64,000 bases of DNA from Gyromitra esculenta (GCA_038503075.1 JBCAML010000001.1:2046001-2110000), one strand, 5' to 3'; numbered from the stretch's first letter, positions 10,737 to 23,600 are shown. The notes: generated from the sequence alone by a model not told the origin. Numbers and translations are program-made.

Positions 10737-11741
10737 ATGTCTGCCTCAACCGACTACTCCAAGCTCAAGGTCCCTGAGCTCCGTGATATCCTCACCAAAC
10801 GCAATCTCCCCACCACCGGCATCAAAGCCGAGCTCATCGCGCGCCTAACCACCGCCGACAGCACCACAGACGCCCCTTCTCCCGCAACCAATCAAGCACA
10901 TCTCCCCACAGCCGACGACTACGAAGTCGATTGGGATGACAATGATGAGCCTGCCGTGCCTGCGACGGTAGCCGTTACCACTGCTCCCTTGGCGGCGCCT
11001 GCAGTGCCTTCCCCAGCCCCAGCAACCGAAACCGCTGCCCCCGCGAGCGCCTCTCCCCCAAAGCCAAAGAAAAAGTTCGCCTCCATTGCCGCGCTCTTTG
11101 ACAGCGCCCCCACCACCACTGCCACCACCACCCCCGCCGCTGCCGCGACAGCCACTGCCAAAACCCCCTCCAAGCCTCCCAAAGACCACAACTCCCAATC
11201 CCCTTCATCCCCCTCCACCGTAACCGATGATCCCAGCGCCCCAACCGCGTCCACCTCCGCCCCCAAGTCTGACCCCACCTTCGCCGCCGGTCTCGAAGCC
11301 TCCTCCCTCGACATAGAGCTCGAGCGGCGCAAAGCCCGCGCGAAACGCTTTGGCATGGAGCCCGACGCCCCGGCTGCCGAGGCGACCAAAAAGCTCGAGC
11401 GCGAGAAGCGCTTCGGCGCCGGCGCGGCCGAGGAGGCCGCCCCCAAAAAGGAAGTTGTCAAAGGACTCGACTCGGCGCTGCCAGAGCGACGCGAGAGGAA
11501 GCGCGGTCCCCCAACACACGCCGAGAGCACGAGGGGCAAGCGGAGTCGCGCAGGCACCCAGCAACAGCAGGTCAACCATAATGGCAGCGGTGCTGCGCGT
11601 GGTGGCGATAGAAGACCGAACCAGGGACCTAGACGGAACACTGGCGGTGTGCAGAAATCAGGGTATAAAGGAATCCTCGACGATCCCACCGAGAAGGCGA
11701 AGGCCGAAGCTAGGGCGAGAAAGTTTGGGTTGGCTCAGTAG
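10737..11741 (+). CDS. tho1: Tho1/SARNP-like SAP-domain protein (mRNA export)
   Basis: A single exon of 334 aa. I chose the ATG in context CCCACCATGTCT, immediately before the domain. Residues about 6-42 form a SAP domain (YSKLKVPELRDILTKRNLP, TTGIKAELIARL). A linker follows with the acidic DYEVDWDDNDEP and Ala/Thr/Pro-rich sequence. Near the C-terminus are two copies of the conserved Tho1/MOS11 signature: ERRKARAKRFG followed by KKLEREKRFG, and at the end KAKAEARARKFG. Between them lies an Arg/Gly-rich stretch. In yeast and animals this family (Tho1, CIP29/SARNP) binds RNA and works with the Sub2/UAP56 helicase in mRNP assembly and nuclear export. Domain order and terminal motifs fit well; the middle is long for the family. 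Confidence 0.88.
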   Translation: MSASTDYSKLKVPELRDILTKRNLPTTGIKAELIARLTTADSTTDAPSPATNQAHLPTADDYEVDWDDNDEPAVPATVAVTTAPLAAPAVPSPAPATETAAPASASPPKPKKKFASIAALFDSAPTTTATTTPAAAATATAKTPSKPPKDHNSQSPSSPSTVTDDPSAPTASTSAPKSDPTFAAGLEASSLDIELERRKARAKRFGMEPDAPAAEATKKLEREKRFGAGAAEEAAPKKEVVKGLDSALPERRERKRGPPTHAESTRGKRSRAGTQQQQVNHNGSGAARGGDRRPNQGPRRNTGGVQKSGYKGILDDPTEKAKAEARARKFGLAQ

Positions 11742-13734
11742 ATTGGGATTGTATGTTGTACTAGTAATTTGAACGGATGTCCTTTTTTCTTTTTTCTTTT
11801 TACAAAAAACGATAGTTTTAACGCGTGTGATGGATGGAATGGTATTGATATAATTGGCTTTTCTTTACTTGTTTTTGGCTTTTATTTTTTTCGTGCTGAT
11901 TGGAGGAGGGGGGTGGTGAGGGAAGGAGGGGAAGGGGGAAAAAAAAAAGGTTGGTGAATAGCTTGATACGAAATGAATAAAATAAAATGAGCTTTTTTTT
12001 TTGCGTCCCCCGAAACGCTGTACTAGCTGCGCGTGTTCTGTAGTTGTGGTGTGGGTAATAGACGCGCTGATACGACCGTAGTGATAACATGATAACAACC
12101 ATAACTGCGACTGCGACTGTGGCTGAGGCTAGTGTTGTGGGGCTGGTGGAGGGGGAGGGGGGCGAGGGGGGAGAACACAGAGATCATGTAGCATCACTCG
12201 GCTTGCGGATAAGTGTGTTTGCTGAATACAATGAATACATGTAGATATGTGATATCCAGTCTCGAGAAAAAGCACAGAAGAGAGGAGAGAAGAGAGGAGA
12301 GAATAGAAGAACGGGCATAGAGCCCCTCATATATACATACTCCCTATGGAGTCACATATAAGCAGGTTTATTGGAGGAAGGGGCGCTCTTTGGGCGCCGA
12401 ATAGATCGGCCTGAGAAACCCATCGTTAGTAGGTGCGACTATTGATCGAACCCATATCGGTATCCTGGGGAATGACGTGCTGGTGAAATACTGGGAAGCT
12501 TGTGGGTGTGTACCGTATATATATCCAACAGATGCCTCACACTGGTTTTCGAGTGATTCTTTGTGCTGTAATTGTATCTCTATGAGACTGTTCATTCGAT
12601 TAGTAGCATTTCTGCGATAGGGCCCCGAACGGCCGAATCTGCAGGGTTTATGACAGTGTGTGAAGGTTGTTGAATAACCCACAGAAGTTCTCTTTACTGG
12701 GCGCTTCAGACTGACCGCCGGTAAGAAGGATTGTGCTGCACCCTTTCAGATACCGATTTCTGTTGGCAAAACGCATATGGTTGATATTGCCTTCCTCTCC
12801 TATAGCTAGACGTGCAGACGTGGATGTTGGATGGAAGTCGAAATGAGATATCTTAGAACTGAAATTGACGGGCGTTTAAAAAAACTACTCGCTGTATGTA
12901 GCTAGCAAGCAAAGGATTTAGGCAACTCTCAGTGACCTACGTTATTGGGGAATATTCAAGGCGACATGCTTATCACTTTAGGAATTGCTATCGCGAAATT
13001 CCTCGATCAAAACGCTTTGTAACTTTAAGCAAACCGTGCAAACGGGTACAGAAAGGGCATAACTGAGTGCGGACCAGATAAACCTACATGTAGTACATGT
13101 AACTGTATTATTTATCCTGCGCATATACTAGCCCCCCAATGCGAATGGTACACGCATTTTCTGTAATTACCAAGATAATCCGTGATGGTAAATACACCAT
13201 GCCTAGACATTTTAATATTGATAATAAACCCCACAAATTCCCCGCTGACCTCTTTCTCCTAACTGCGACTGTATAAAGTTTATTTTCGAAAAGACGTGAT
13301 CGGGTGGGGCTTTTTTTTTTTTTAGATCTAAGGCGCCTTTCAATACCCTAGAATTCAGAGACATGCTGATGGGGATGGTCTTGAGCGGCACGAGATGAAG
13401 GTAAAAAAATTGGGGGGGTTTTTTTTTTTTTGGAAATAGAAATTCATCAAATGTCACAAACATGAATCTTCATGTAAATCTCTGCCTCTGTTGTTTTTTA
13501 TAGATTCATATAGTGAAGATAAACATATTCTATCTGACATCTTTCAAGCGCGTCAACCGACCCAATTTGGGGGGCCAGAAACTATCACGTGTTTGTAGAA
13601 ATCAGGTCCCGTCTCTAGGGCTACGCTAGGTCTTGCTGAAACTGAGATTCCAGCAACTTTTTCCTCACATCATCAATAATTTTTGCCAGGAACAACTACA
13701 CAAAACTTCCCTAAGTCCCCATCCCCATCCCATC
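11742..13734. other. Intergenic, no gene seen
   Basis: The first 250 bp after the SAP gene are T-rich and then A/G-rich (probable 3' end region). The remainder has short open frames only, including 12368-12682 on the minus strand, which shows no family features. There are three TACATGTA palindromes (about 12236, 13085 and 13094, the last two nearly abutting) and G/A-rich tracts near 12270-12310. Confidence 0.5.
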
Positions 13735-14487
13735 ATGGATACTTACGTTCTTGACCCAAACTACCTCCTGGATGTGACTATTCAGTCCACTGAGAATCCG
13801 GTCGTCATGCGCAGGCTTTCAGTTCCTGCCACCATCAATTTCCACGACTTACACCTCATCATCCAGACCGCTTTTGGTTGGGGACAGTGTCATCCGTATA
13901 AATTCAGCATCGAAGAGCAAGCAGATGATGATGGACTTTGCGAGGACCCGCTCATCATTGAGTTTAATCTAACGGGCATTTTTACTCTCGAACTCCATTC
14001 GCCCAAATCAAGCAAAGACACGCTTTTTTCGGACGTTCTGAAGGATGTGCAGCAAAATAACAAGATCATCATGTACAAGTATGGCACAAACGATGGCTGG
14101 AATCACTGCATAGAGTTTGTCGGCTGTGCAGAGGAGAGCACAGAGGCTGCAGTATGTATCACCGGGGAAGGCCACCCGTGTGCTGAGGATGTCGGCGGGC
14201 CTTCTGGCTGGAGAGAGCTTAAGCTTGCTTACAAAAATATTCTTGATGAATCTGACTTCAGGGCCATCAAGAGGAGAATTTGGTACAGGCAGGACTGCAT
14301 GAACGGAGATCCTGAAGGGCTAGCGGGAAACGGTCCGTATAGATGGGACCGCAAGGCAGTCAACAAGGAACTGGCTTGGCTCAAGCTTGGCCCAGATGTG
14401 GAAGATTATGAAGAGGACGGCGATGAAGAAGATGTGTTTCTACACGTCTCCAAGGATACGTGTGGTGATCTGAGCTTGGAATTGTAA
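13735..14487 (+). CDS. pRiA4b ORF-3-like domain protein
   Basis: A single exon of 250 aa. The ATG chosen (context CCCATCATGGAT) starts right at the domain; codons further upstream are open but without an ATG. The fold starts with a beta-strand containing YLLDVTIQST, then VPATINFHDLHLIIQTAFGW, YKYGTNDGWNHCIEFVG and CAEDVGGPSGWREL. These match in order the plasmid pRiA4b ORF-3-like / IS1096 accessory-protein family (PF07929): the buried Phe-Gly-Trp, the FGDGW-type loop (here TNDGW), and the Cys-x-x-Asp-x-Gly-Gly-Pro-x-Gly box. The C-terminal 30 residues are acidic. The biochemical role of the family is unknown. It occurs in bacteria, on plasmids and scattered in fungi, so an old bacterial origin is plausible. 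Codon use does not stand out from the neighbours. Confidence 0.82.
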   Translation: MDTYVLDPNYLLDVTIQSTENPVVMRRLSVPATINFHDLHLIIQTAFGWGQCHPYKFSIEEQADDDGLCEDPLIIEFNLTGIFTLELHSPKSSKDTLFSDVLKDVQQNNKIIMYKYGTNDGWNHCIEFVGCAEESTEAAVCITGEGHPCAEDVGGPSGWRELKLAYKNILDESDFRAIKRRIWYRQDCMNGDPEGLAGNGPYRWDRKAVNKELAWLKLGPDVEDYEEDGDEEDVFLHVSKDTCGDLSLEL

Positions 14488-15162
14488 CATGAAATGGTTA
14501 CTTTAGGCACGTCCGCGTCCACTCTAGAACATCCCCTATCTGTAGTTATCTGTACTAATTGGCTCCACAGCGTATGATCCTCAAACCAACCTCAAACCTG
14601 TATCTTCATAACTCTGTTCAAGCTTGCATCTCAAAGTCTAGGAAAATAAGTCAAAATTTTTCAGTTATGGTATTTTGTGCAACCCCCGTGATTTCCAGAA
14701 CTTTCTAATCAAATCTCTCTCTATGCGCGAATTCATCGCCTGTCACTCGTTGTTCACTCCGGGTCTGAAAACTTAAAGTGCAAATCCTCGATATCTGTGG
14801 TAGGTTGTACCAAAGCAAAGTTAAATATGGGCCATGAAAGTCGTGTGGTGTCTCAAAGTGCACACGATGATGATTGGGGGATAAGGAAAGTTTATCGAAC
14901 TAATGATCTACTGAAATCCACCTTCATACCCAATATATGATGGGCATACTTCAAGCCTTTGCAACTATTGTCATTTCTAACATCGCTTACGTTGTTAAAT
15001 CTCCCTCAGTTCTGAAAGTATATCCTATATAAGCTTACATAGCTTCAGCTAATATCATAGAGATCTGGATATTTTATATGAACCCACGCTTCAGCTTTCA
15101 GAGAGCGAAACGAAGAGAAGCTTAAACTTCGTTTAATACTAGCTACAGGTGCTCTGAGATTT
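14488..15162. other. Convergent intergenic region
   Basis: Lies between the 3' ends of the pRiA4b-like gene (plus strand) and the aminopeptidase gene (minus strand). No open frame or repeat of note is visible. It presumably holds both polyadenylation regions. Confidence 0.5.
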
Positions 15163-16705
15163 CTAGAAATAGGAGCCTTCAATAGCGAACCCGACAGTCA
15201 ACTGAGGAATTTGTGTCAGTCTATTGTGCCCTTCTCAGTTCTTACTATAAGTAAATTAGGAACCCTACCTTGACATGCTCCAAGATATGGTTGAAATCAA
15301 GGGTGCTAACGGTGTCATCAGCGGAATGAATATATGGTGAAGAGTCGTCAAATGTATCCTCAGTAACGAACGAGGCAGCTTGAATATAGTAGCGTTAAGA
15401 TAGATCACATATTAGGGTATTTGAGATAAAGGTAGGCTCACGGAATCCAGCAGAGTTCGCGGATGAACTATACGAAATTAATCGTTAGCTGGTCTAGAGC
15501 ACGAGAAAGTTTATATGTCTACACTTACTGATCACTACACCCGTATCCACAGACGTCGGTAACAAGGGGTAACTTGGTGTAGGCTGGAACAAGAGTCTTG
15601 ACAAAGTTGGTTAAAGCAACATTGACATAATCGGTGTAAACCGCAATGACGTTGTTCGGAGAATAGCCTGTCATATCCTGGACGAGGACAGCTTTGATAT
15701 TACGCCCAGCAGAGCGGTAGCTGTTAAAGATAGCCCGAGAACCTAGGAGACCACCTTCCTCTCCTGCGTACCAATGAAACTCTATTGTATTTTTGGGAGT
15801 AAAACCCGAGTTGGCGAGAACGCGGAATGCTTCTAATATCGTTACCTATAAACGGTGATATGTCAGAAGAGTTGGAGGTTCAAGTTCGATGATCAAATGG
15901 TGAAACAAACCGTGCCAGAGCAGTTGTCATCAGCACCAGGAGCTCGACCACTTGTGGTTGTTCCAACACTGTCGAGATGAGCACCGATCACAACTATTGG
16001 GTGGTCAGTAACGCCCCTGCAAAACTTTAATACAACATGAAGAGTCTTACTCGTAGCAGTACTTGTTCCAGGAATCTTTGCAATAACGCTTGGTTGGTTG
16101 AAACCAGACGCGGTATGGGAAAATTGGCTCACAAAAATAGCAGAGTTTGCAGCCCCAGTTGCTTTAATGGTGTTGAACAACCAAGTCGCTGATGTTTGGC
16201 CTGTCGTGGATTTATAATAGCGATTGTAGTAGCTATGGAAATTTTCGAGGTTCATAAGTAAAAATTGAGGTTACGTAAGAGCAACGAAATAAAAGCGTAC
16301 CCTGTGAAAGTGTTGGTCCAACTCTTAAGGTTGGTGATGCTCAATGAAGGGATCAAAGCATTGACTTGAGATTGATGAGTTGGTCCAGAGGGAAAGGCTA
16401 CCTGGTGGGCCTCGATTGTAGAAGCTGCGGCCGCAAGATCTTCCAGTTCCTTTACTGATATCAGACTAAAGTTTCGCATATAGTAAGTAGCACAAAGAAC
16501 CCACCCAAGTGTCCGTAACATCTACAAAGTTAATCTTCTTGGAAATAAACAGGTCGAACTTTTCATCTTCTGTCACCCAGGTTCCCACATCATCTTCAGA
16601 GACCTTAACAAGTCGAAGGCCTTCTGAAGGTGGAGTAGGGGCGGCCGGAAGCGAAACTGCGAGTTCCACAAGCGCGAGGAGAGGGAGTAGTCTTTTCGCA
16701 AGCAT
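15163..16705 (-). CDS. lap1: Secreted leucine aminopeptidase, family M28
   Basis: Eight-exon model: 16705-16505, 16449-16301, 16232-16051, 15993-15911, 15845-15529, 15467-15442, 15378-15269, 15201-15163. The sum is 1107 nt, or 368 aa, with every phase matching. Signal peptide MLAKRLLPLLALVELAVS is followed by a propeptide. The two-zinc M28 site is intact: His183 and Asp185 in GAHLDS, Asp200 in GADDN, Glu234/Glu235 in WYAGEEGG, Asp262 in LVQDMTGY, His337 in YIHSADD. NRYYKSTTG and the CGYGCSDHSS segment are also typical of fungal Lap1. The enzyme removes N-terminal residues, preferring Leu, from peptides outside the cell, usually together with secreted endopeptidases. The 57-nt intron 15994-16050 has length 3n and no stop, so a naive reading keeps it. 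Intron 1 (16450-16504) is the least certain junction. Confidence 0.92.
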
Positions 16706-16801
16706 ATTGACAGAATAGATATACCAAAAATGCTAATAGAGAACTACGAAGGCGACTGCTGGCTTGAGAAAGGGAGAGGGAAAGAGAGCCCAGATAATAC
16801 G

Positions 16802-16809
16802 TATTTATA
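16802..16809 (-). promoter_or_regulatory. TATA-like box of the aminopeptidase gene
   Basis: TATAAATA on the minus strand, about 97 bp upstream of the ATG. Position and sequence fit a core promoter element; no experimental support. Confidence 0.45.
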
Positions 16810-17099
16810 TCACTTTCCTAAAATCTCGAATCCATCATTATTCCCATATATCCCCTGATAATAATATTAAACAGCTAATCCATTACGCTAATAAATAATG
16901 TTCAGCTAGTTCGTGGGGTGAATTTCGATAAGCCTAAAGTCTTAGCATTTTCCAAATTAAGAAGGCCGTTTTGTGCAGGAACAAAGTTTAAGCATAATTC
17001 GGCGTTCTTCCGAGTCTTGGCTTTGCTGCAGATCTCATGGCTTCCTGTTGAGGAAACTAAAGCGAATATGGTTATCGTGAAACTTTAAAACCCTACCCA

Positions 17100-17650
17100 T
17101 AATTGCTAGGGCAATAACCGGAGAACGGCGAGAGCCAGAACTCCAGGCCAATGTGGTCCACGAGGCGCCTCGAGGCGAGCGGATGGGTATGCCTCGAGGC
17201 CGCTCATACATTTGAGGGCCTGCCTCGAGCAGCTCAAGCGCATGGGGGGGCTGCTTCGAGTCGGCTCGAGGTGGCACGATAAACTTGAGATATATACTAA
17301 AAAGGTTTGTATTAAAAAATAAAGAAAAGAGCCACTAGCTAGGATATTATAAAGTCACGCTGTTTCGCTAGAAACATCCCCCAAACTATAGCTATTTTCT
17401 TTCCACCAATCATGCCTAGTAACGATCCTGAAACATACAGGCTCGTCTAAACAACAATCAACTTATGATTTAACTTGAATGCTCGAGCGGCTCGAGGCGA
17501 GCAGCCACACATGCCTCGAGGCACCTCGTGCTCGTGAGCTCCCAACCTCGTACTGGCTCGAGTCGAGACCTCGAGCGGCCATGCCTCGTGGACCACACTG
17601 CTCCAGGCGTATTCATCTCTTGATGGCTCGACAACCCTCAAAGGCCTTTG
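17100..17650. repeat. CTCGAG-rich inverted-repeat element
   Basis: Two GC-rich arms (about 17110-17277 and 17470-17640) are imperfect inverted copies. Both contain GTGGTCCACGAGGC (one in each orientation) and many CTCGAG / GCCTCGAGGC units. The 190-bp centre is AT-rich. The arms contrast sharply with the AT-rich flanks. Boundaries are approximate and I could not identify a target-site duplication. It is likely a fold-back or MITE-like element. Confidence 0.6.
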
Positions 17651-20600
17651 AAATAGCCTAGCTAGGAAACAGACAAACCTCTATTTCAAAGAACCAACAG
17701 TCAGTATTAAAGGCCTAGCGTTTATATGCCTCTTAAGGAGGGCAGCTATTTGGCAATTGGTATAATTATTTAAAGTTACAAATAAAAATAATGTCGGTAT
17801 TTCAACTGCCCCAGTCCAGATAAACTTAATATAAGCTCGATTTATCGCTGACGTCAAAAATCATTAGTAAGGAGGGTTTTTGGTGGATCAGATAAGATGG
17901 GGTGTTCGGCAACAGGTAAAACAAAAGCCAAGAGCCCCTAATTTCCCGCCACCAACGACTACCAACTTCCAAGCTTTAAATGAAACCGACGATAGCTCCA
18001 CAGGCATCCGATATTCCACGACACTCTTACCGGCTAAACACTATTACAACGAAATTAGCTCAAGGCCAGTCAAAGGATCACATAAAGTGTTTTTGTTTTT
18101 CCCATGTTCTCTTCACCATAACCCCCCTTTTGGTGTGGCGCGACAGAAGCAGCTGAAGCTTATGGTTTACGGGGATTCCCGTAGAACCACCACAACTCAA
18201 CGACAAAGCTCATAATCAAACCGATGACAAGGGGAAGTTTAGCAAACATTAGAAATCGAAAGCGTTACACTCAATAATACTATAGGTTAAGCTAGAATAT
18301 CATAAATTCAGATACCAAAGGGCGGCATTTCAATTTTAGGCCACAGCGCATCGTAATTGATGATGATCAAGTGCTGACGATCGAGCACAGAAATCAGGCT
18401 ACTTTTATCAAAAACCCGTTGCACGAAGGATTTCGTAATGCGTGACTAGAAAGTTGCCAAAACGGAAATCCGATAGTGGATCACGCTCGCTTTGTAGCCA
18501 GTAAATTGGTGGGCAAAAGAAGAAAATAAGGTAAGCGTCTATTTACATTTTCCTATTCGGCCTTCGTTCGGTCAATATTGTATTCTAAAATAATCCGAAG
18601 ACCCCTTAGCTACATCGGGGACCAGGTTACCCCGCTTGTAGAGCTGGGCTCCATGTTTGAAAAGAGAAAGAGAAAAAAAAGGAAGTTCGAAAGGCTGAGC
18701 TTCAGGATATCTATTGATCACACGAAGGTACGAGAAGGAACCATAGAATACGGCTACATCGGTTCACCATCGCAAAAATAACTGGGCGCACGAGAGTGCG
18801 TAAATATGACAATATCTTTTGATATCACGTTATTTTTAACAAGCTTGGGTTTGAAACGGATACCGGTATCCAACCCTCCGACAGAAACCCCTCTTCTCAT
18901 GCCGTTATTCCCAGGGCTATGCACTGACGCAAAGGCAATATAGCAACTCTCCTCGCCACGCAAACTCTATTGGATGGCCTTGCCTAGGAAAGGACGAACA
19001 GGATTCTGTGGCTATTATTTCCGGTTTTCAGTCACGGATCCACAACACTTTCTAGCACGTGTGTGCTTGTGCCTTTCCGGATTTCAGAAACCCCCAACAC
19101 AATTCTCGAACCCTTTTGCAGGTGAAAGGATCAGACAGTTCGAACGAATCATTTGAAGTACAAAGCTGCAGGGGCATTCAGCACATTTTGAATCGATCCG
19201 AGAATGCAAGCAGGAACATCTCTGCCATGCATCAGTCGATCGAGTTCAAGCCCTCACTCTGGTCAAGATGATAGGGAGGACTTTACTCTAGTCAGATGGC
19301 CCCCATCGTGACGGGAAGCCTTTCTGCCTTAATTATCTGCGGGGAGAAACCCCCCCGGTTTGCACCGAGAGTACTGGTCTACCGAACCAATCAAAGACTG
19401 CAAAGTATGCAGGACACTCACCAGTCGTGAGCTAGCGCACTAACTCAACAGAAACTCGTGGACAAATGATAAGTCCTGCTAAGCCACGTGTACGCACCAC
19501 GGTCGTGGCTGGTAGTGCGAAATTAAAGGGAAGCGAAGTTTGCTCCAATAGCCAATCTTCTTCATGGATTAGCACTCGAATTTCCACCTGTCTTCGATTT
19601 TTCGATTTTTAGGAAACACCGTGCACTAAAAGAAATTACTCATTCAATATAGTCTTAAAGCATAGTTTAATCTTACAGGGAAGGGTTCTTAGTTTTTTCC
19701 TGGAGTTATTGAGAGCTGTTCTTCTTGGCTAAACCACGAGACAGTCTTTTCACATCATTGTCTCACGAACGTTGACCCAGCTTTCATCAGAGCAAAAACA
19801 AAAAGGATGACCTTATTCGCTCTATTACGCTTTGCTCCAGACTTGTATGTTTTGGCATCTGTATATTCTACTCGCCGTGGCTAATGTGAAGTAGAGCAAC
19901 ACGTCAGAAATCCATGGTTATCTCAGCTGACTTATAAAAAATATGCAATTAGCACAAAATATACACTACAGCGGTTGGAAGTTGCTAAAAACACTGAACA
20001 ATCCTGCCGGAAATATAATATACAAACTAAAGTATAATTAGGGGTTGTATCCCTAGGCGGGCTTCTTCCCTGTACATGTATGTAGCCTTCCAATCGTACA
20101 TACATATCGTCCCCCCCCCGAATGAAAGAAGCAAATTGGTGATATTAAAAAACAAGTAGGCTCCCGCCGCCCCAGAACTCGATAAATCTCCCCGCGGATA
20201 GGTTACTGAAACGGTTTATAGTAAAAGTTTACCGATAGCGCACACGGCCCAGCCACAAGAACAGACGTTGTTGCACACGCACATTATAGCGTACGATATT
20301 CCAAATATCGACTTTGCTTCGGATAGTTGCATAGTTAATGTCTGGCACGGTAGGCGAAAGGAACGCCGCCTAGAGTAAGTTATGTCGAGATATTATGTTT
20401 AGAAACATTAAGAGAGAGTTTTCTACAGCGCTATCGTCGTCGTCGTCGTCGTCGTATTGCCCTAGGCTGATTCGCGAGGCACCAAAAGTGAGTACATATA
20501 TTCATGCCAAGAAAACCTCGAGCAAAGCCACGAAGAATGACTGGGATTGCAGTCTTAGTTAAAAGGTAAGGCGACAAATCCCCGTTAAACGTTTCTAGCA

Positions 20601-23600
20601 GGAAATGCTACAACTGATTCGCAGGAAACTTTTGTGACGAAAACTGAAGTCAATCACGAATTTGTGTTTCCACTTGGGGTAATAATACATCTATGCGCAT
20701 AAGATGAATCCAAGATGAGCGGATCCCCCGATGTAGGTATGATGAAGTGCATGCAGCATTTGATCAACCCACTCAACATCTAGGGCTGTAAACTGCAATC
20801 TGAAATGCTTCCATCCGTATTTTAACATGGAGGCCAGACCCAAGGCAATACCGCCTGGTCACACAGCAGCATTTTGCGGATTGCACATGGAGAAATAACA
20901 TCTATCTCGGAGGTCGTAAATAGCCATCATATCGGCCCGGAAATTTGAGAGAAAGTGCTGGACGAAAGTGTACAACGTGAATACTATCTTCATTCTCAGG
21001 GAAGAGTACGAGAGAATGCTGGGGGGGGAGGGTTTATCATCTCGCCACGGCAGTTGAATTTCGCTAGATAGCCTCGGGTACGCCAAGAGATCTCGTGGCG
21101 CACACATGCCGAGATCATGCCCCAGCCGCAAACCAGACCCGGAGGGTTTACTTCCAAGTTCTGTTCCTCGAGTTGTTCGGTGCAGCTCACTCACAGCTGA
21201 CATGCACGGGAAAGCGAACGGGAATGACAGCTTAGCAGTTAGCCGCGCCACAGCAACCCACTCCGATACAGGCGAACCGCCGCGCTCATTGCGGTCAGCT
21301 CATGTACCTCCATGCAGGAAACCCTGGTTGCTATAGGACGTGCCTGGTCGCTATATGTCACGCTTTCCTTGTTTTTTTCTCCGTTGACTTCGCAAGCTCG
21401 TGTGCGTGCGTGCGTGCGTGCTTCGTTCTCCACGGCCACTCGCGGGTGCAGATCTGGGACGCAGGGGAAGGGTGGTCTATCGACCTCCTTTATCGATGAG
21501 GATGAGGTGCTTGTGATGTACTTTATGTAGAGTACCATCGATCTTCGAGATACCTTACCTAGCTGAACCCGAAGAAACAGGTACTTGTAGACCAAGTGAG
21601 TGTGCTCTATGGTCCCCCGCTTCACAGCAAACGTTTCGACCGGAGTGGGTACCTACGGTGAGTGTATACCCCCATCCTATTGGGATGTACCTTATAGTTG
21701 GGCCGGCTACTGTTTGCCGCTACCTCTTGTCTTCATACGTACCAGGTAAGCGAATCGTAGGCGAGGAAGTAATGCTTGGCAGATCGTCGAGATGCTACTC
21801 GCGGGGGGTGAGATGTTTATTTGGCACGGGTGGGGGTTGATGCCTTTTAACTGGCAAACAGGCACAAACGAGAATAGCCGATGGCGGTGAAAGCTTATTG
21901 GCAATTGAATCTCCGTGGGATGTCAAATCGAAGAGCCCTTTCCTTAGGTTTACGAGTCTTTCTTGTACACTGGGGAGATATTCTGGGAGAGATATTCTGC
22001 TGTCTCGGAGCAAAAGAGAGGGTATGGACCGTCAATATCCGGAGTTATACTCAGTGGACTCTGATTTCTATCCTAACATCGGACGAGACGAGACGAAACG
22101 AGACAAATTTAAGACAAAAGCGTTTCCTCCGTCCTTCCGTCTCGCCGTCCTCCCTCTCTACTTTCCCCACCACGCTCGTCGGTCAGCAAAGGTTGAAGAA
22201 GAAGAACGCATGGACCATCCACATCGCGATTAATTGTGGTTTGGTGGGGGAACGGGGAAACTGGAAACATGAACCCATGATCCTGGCACCGCATTAACCT
22301 GACTGCTGCACAAAAAAACGGCGCTTACCCACATACATCTACACTGTCGCTCATCGTCCTCCATGAGTGGAAGTGGCGGCGGCCCTTTTTCGCTGCTCGG
22401 CACCATGCTCACGACAGAGTCCCATTATGTACCTACTTCCTCCATACAGGTAGCAGAATGCGTATCCAGTCCCTCCACTGACCAATGCTGGTTGGTCCGT
22501 TCCCAAGGCTCCCTTTCTGGCTCTCAGGGCTTGCATGCGCTGCATTATCTCCCTCTCCAACCAGATCGATGGGTAGCCGTCTTTCACAGCTGATCCTGGC
22601 TCGTATGGGTGGAGGGCCAATTGGTGGTTTCTGTGGACGGCGTTTTTTTCTATTCCTATCCGTATTTTTTTGTTCTTGTAGGTAGAGAGCCGTTTTGGTA
22701 GATAATAACCATTTCCCCCCCTCTCTCGTCCCTCTCCGAAAATACCCTTTTTGATTCTTTCCTTTTGGTTTCGGCGAACCTTTTTCCCCAAAGTGATATT
22801 CTAACCCCTTCATTCCTTTATATATATATATATATATTCTCTTTTGTTCAATTTTAGGTTTCTATTTGCGTAGCAACTCTGCAATTTCGTATCTACTCTA
22901 AGTTGACAGTTTCCATTCCGGTGTGTCGGATACCAGTCAACAGCATCTCACGATTTTTGGGATCAGGATCCGCAGCGACACTCTTCCCGTATAACAACCA
23001 TAAATACGCCGGCTTGGACCCAAGGCGGAAGCGGATTTAGAAGCAAAAATCGGAATTCCAATTGCGTGCTGTGCTGCGCTGCTACCGTTACCGCGGTTGT
23101 TGGGGTGTTGCTGCTGTTGAGAGGGACAATTACAGGCGCTACAGTGCAGGTAGCTCCGCCTCAGCTTGATCTAAGCCGCCACAGCACAACGAACGAACGA
23201 CAACGAGCGAACCAGCTCATCGTTGAGCTCATCGTGCATAATAGGGGAAAAACGAAAAGGAAATACTCGTGACAGCCTAGTATATTATCGCTTGATTCCC
23301 AGGACTTGTGGGTTTTTCATTTTTCGCTTATTCCGGGAATTTGGAAATTTGTTGTTTTAGTCGCCACCAGCACCTGGTCTAGCACTCGGTACCAACTCTA
23401 AGAAACATCATTAAGGTATGGCATCTCCTTATTTTTTCCCACACCCTGGGCGGCCCTTTTTTTCTTTCGCAGATCATTTTGTGTGTGTGTCTTGAAAATA
23501 AGTAACAGCGTAATAATTGCTGATTTATTGTGTAATAACATAGCTTCGGCAGTTATACAACTCATTCGGTGATACTCACTTGAGATGGCCGCGCAGTAAT

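Noticed and set aside
10919..11689. 256-codon open frame antisense to the SAP gene
   Set aside because: Shadow of a GC-rich coding region; Ala/Gly/Val-rich without features.
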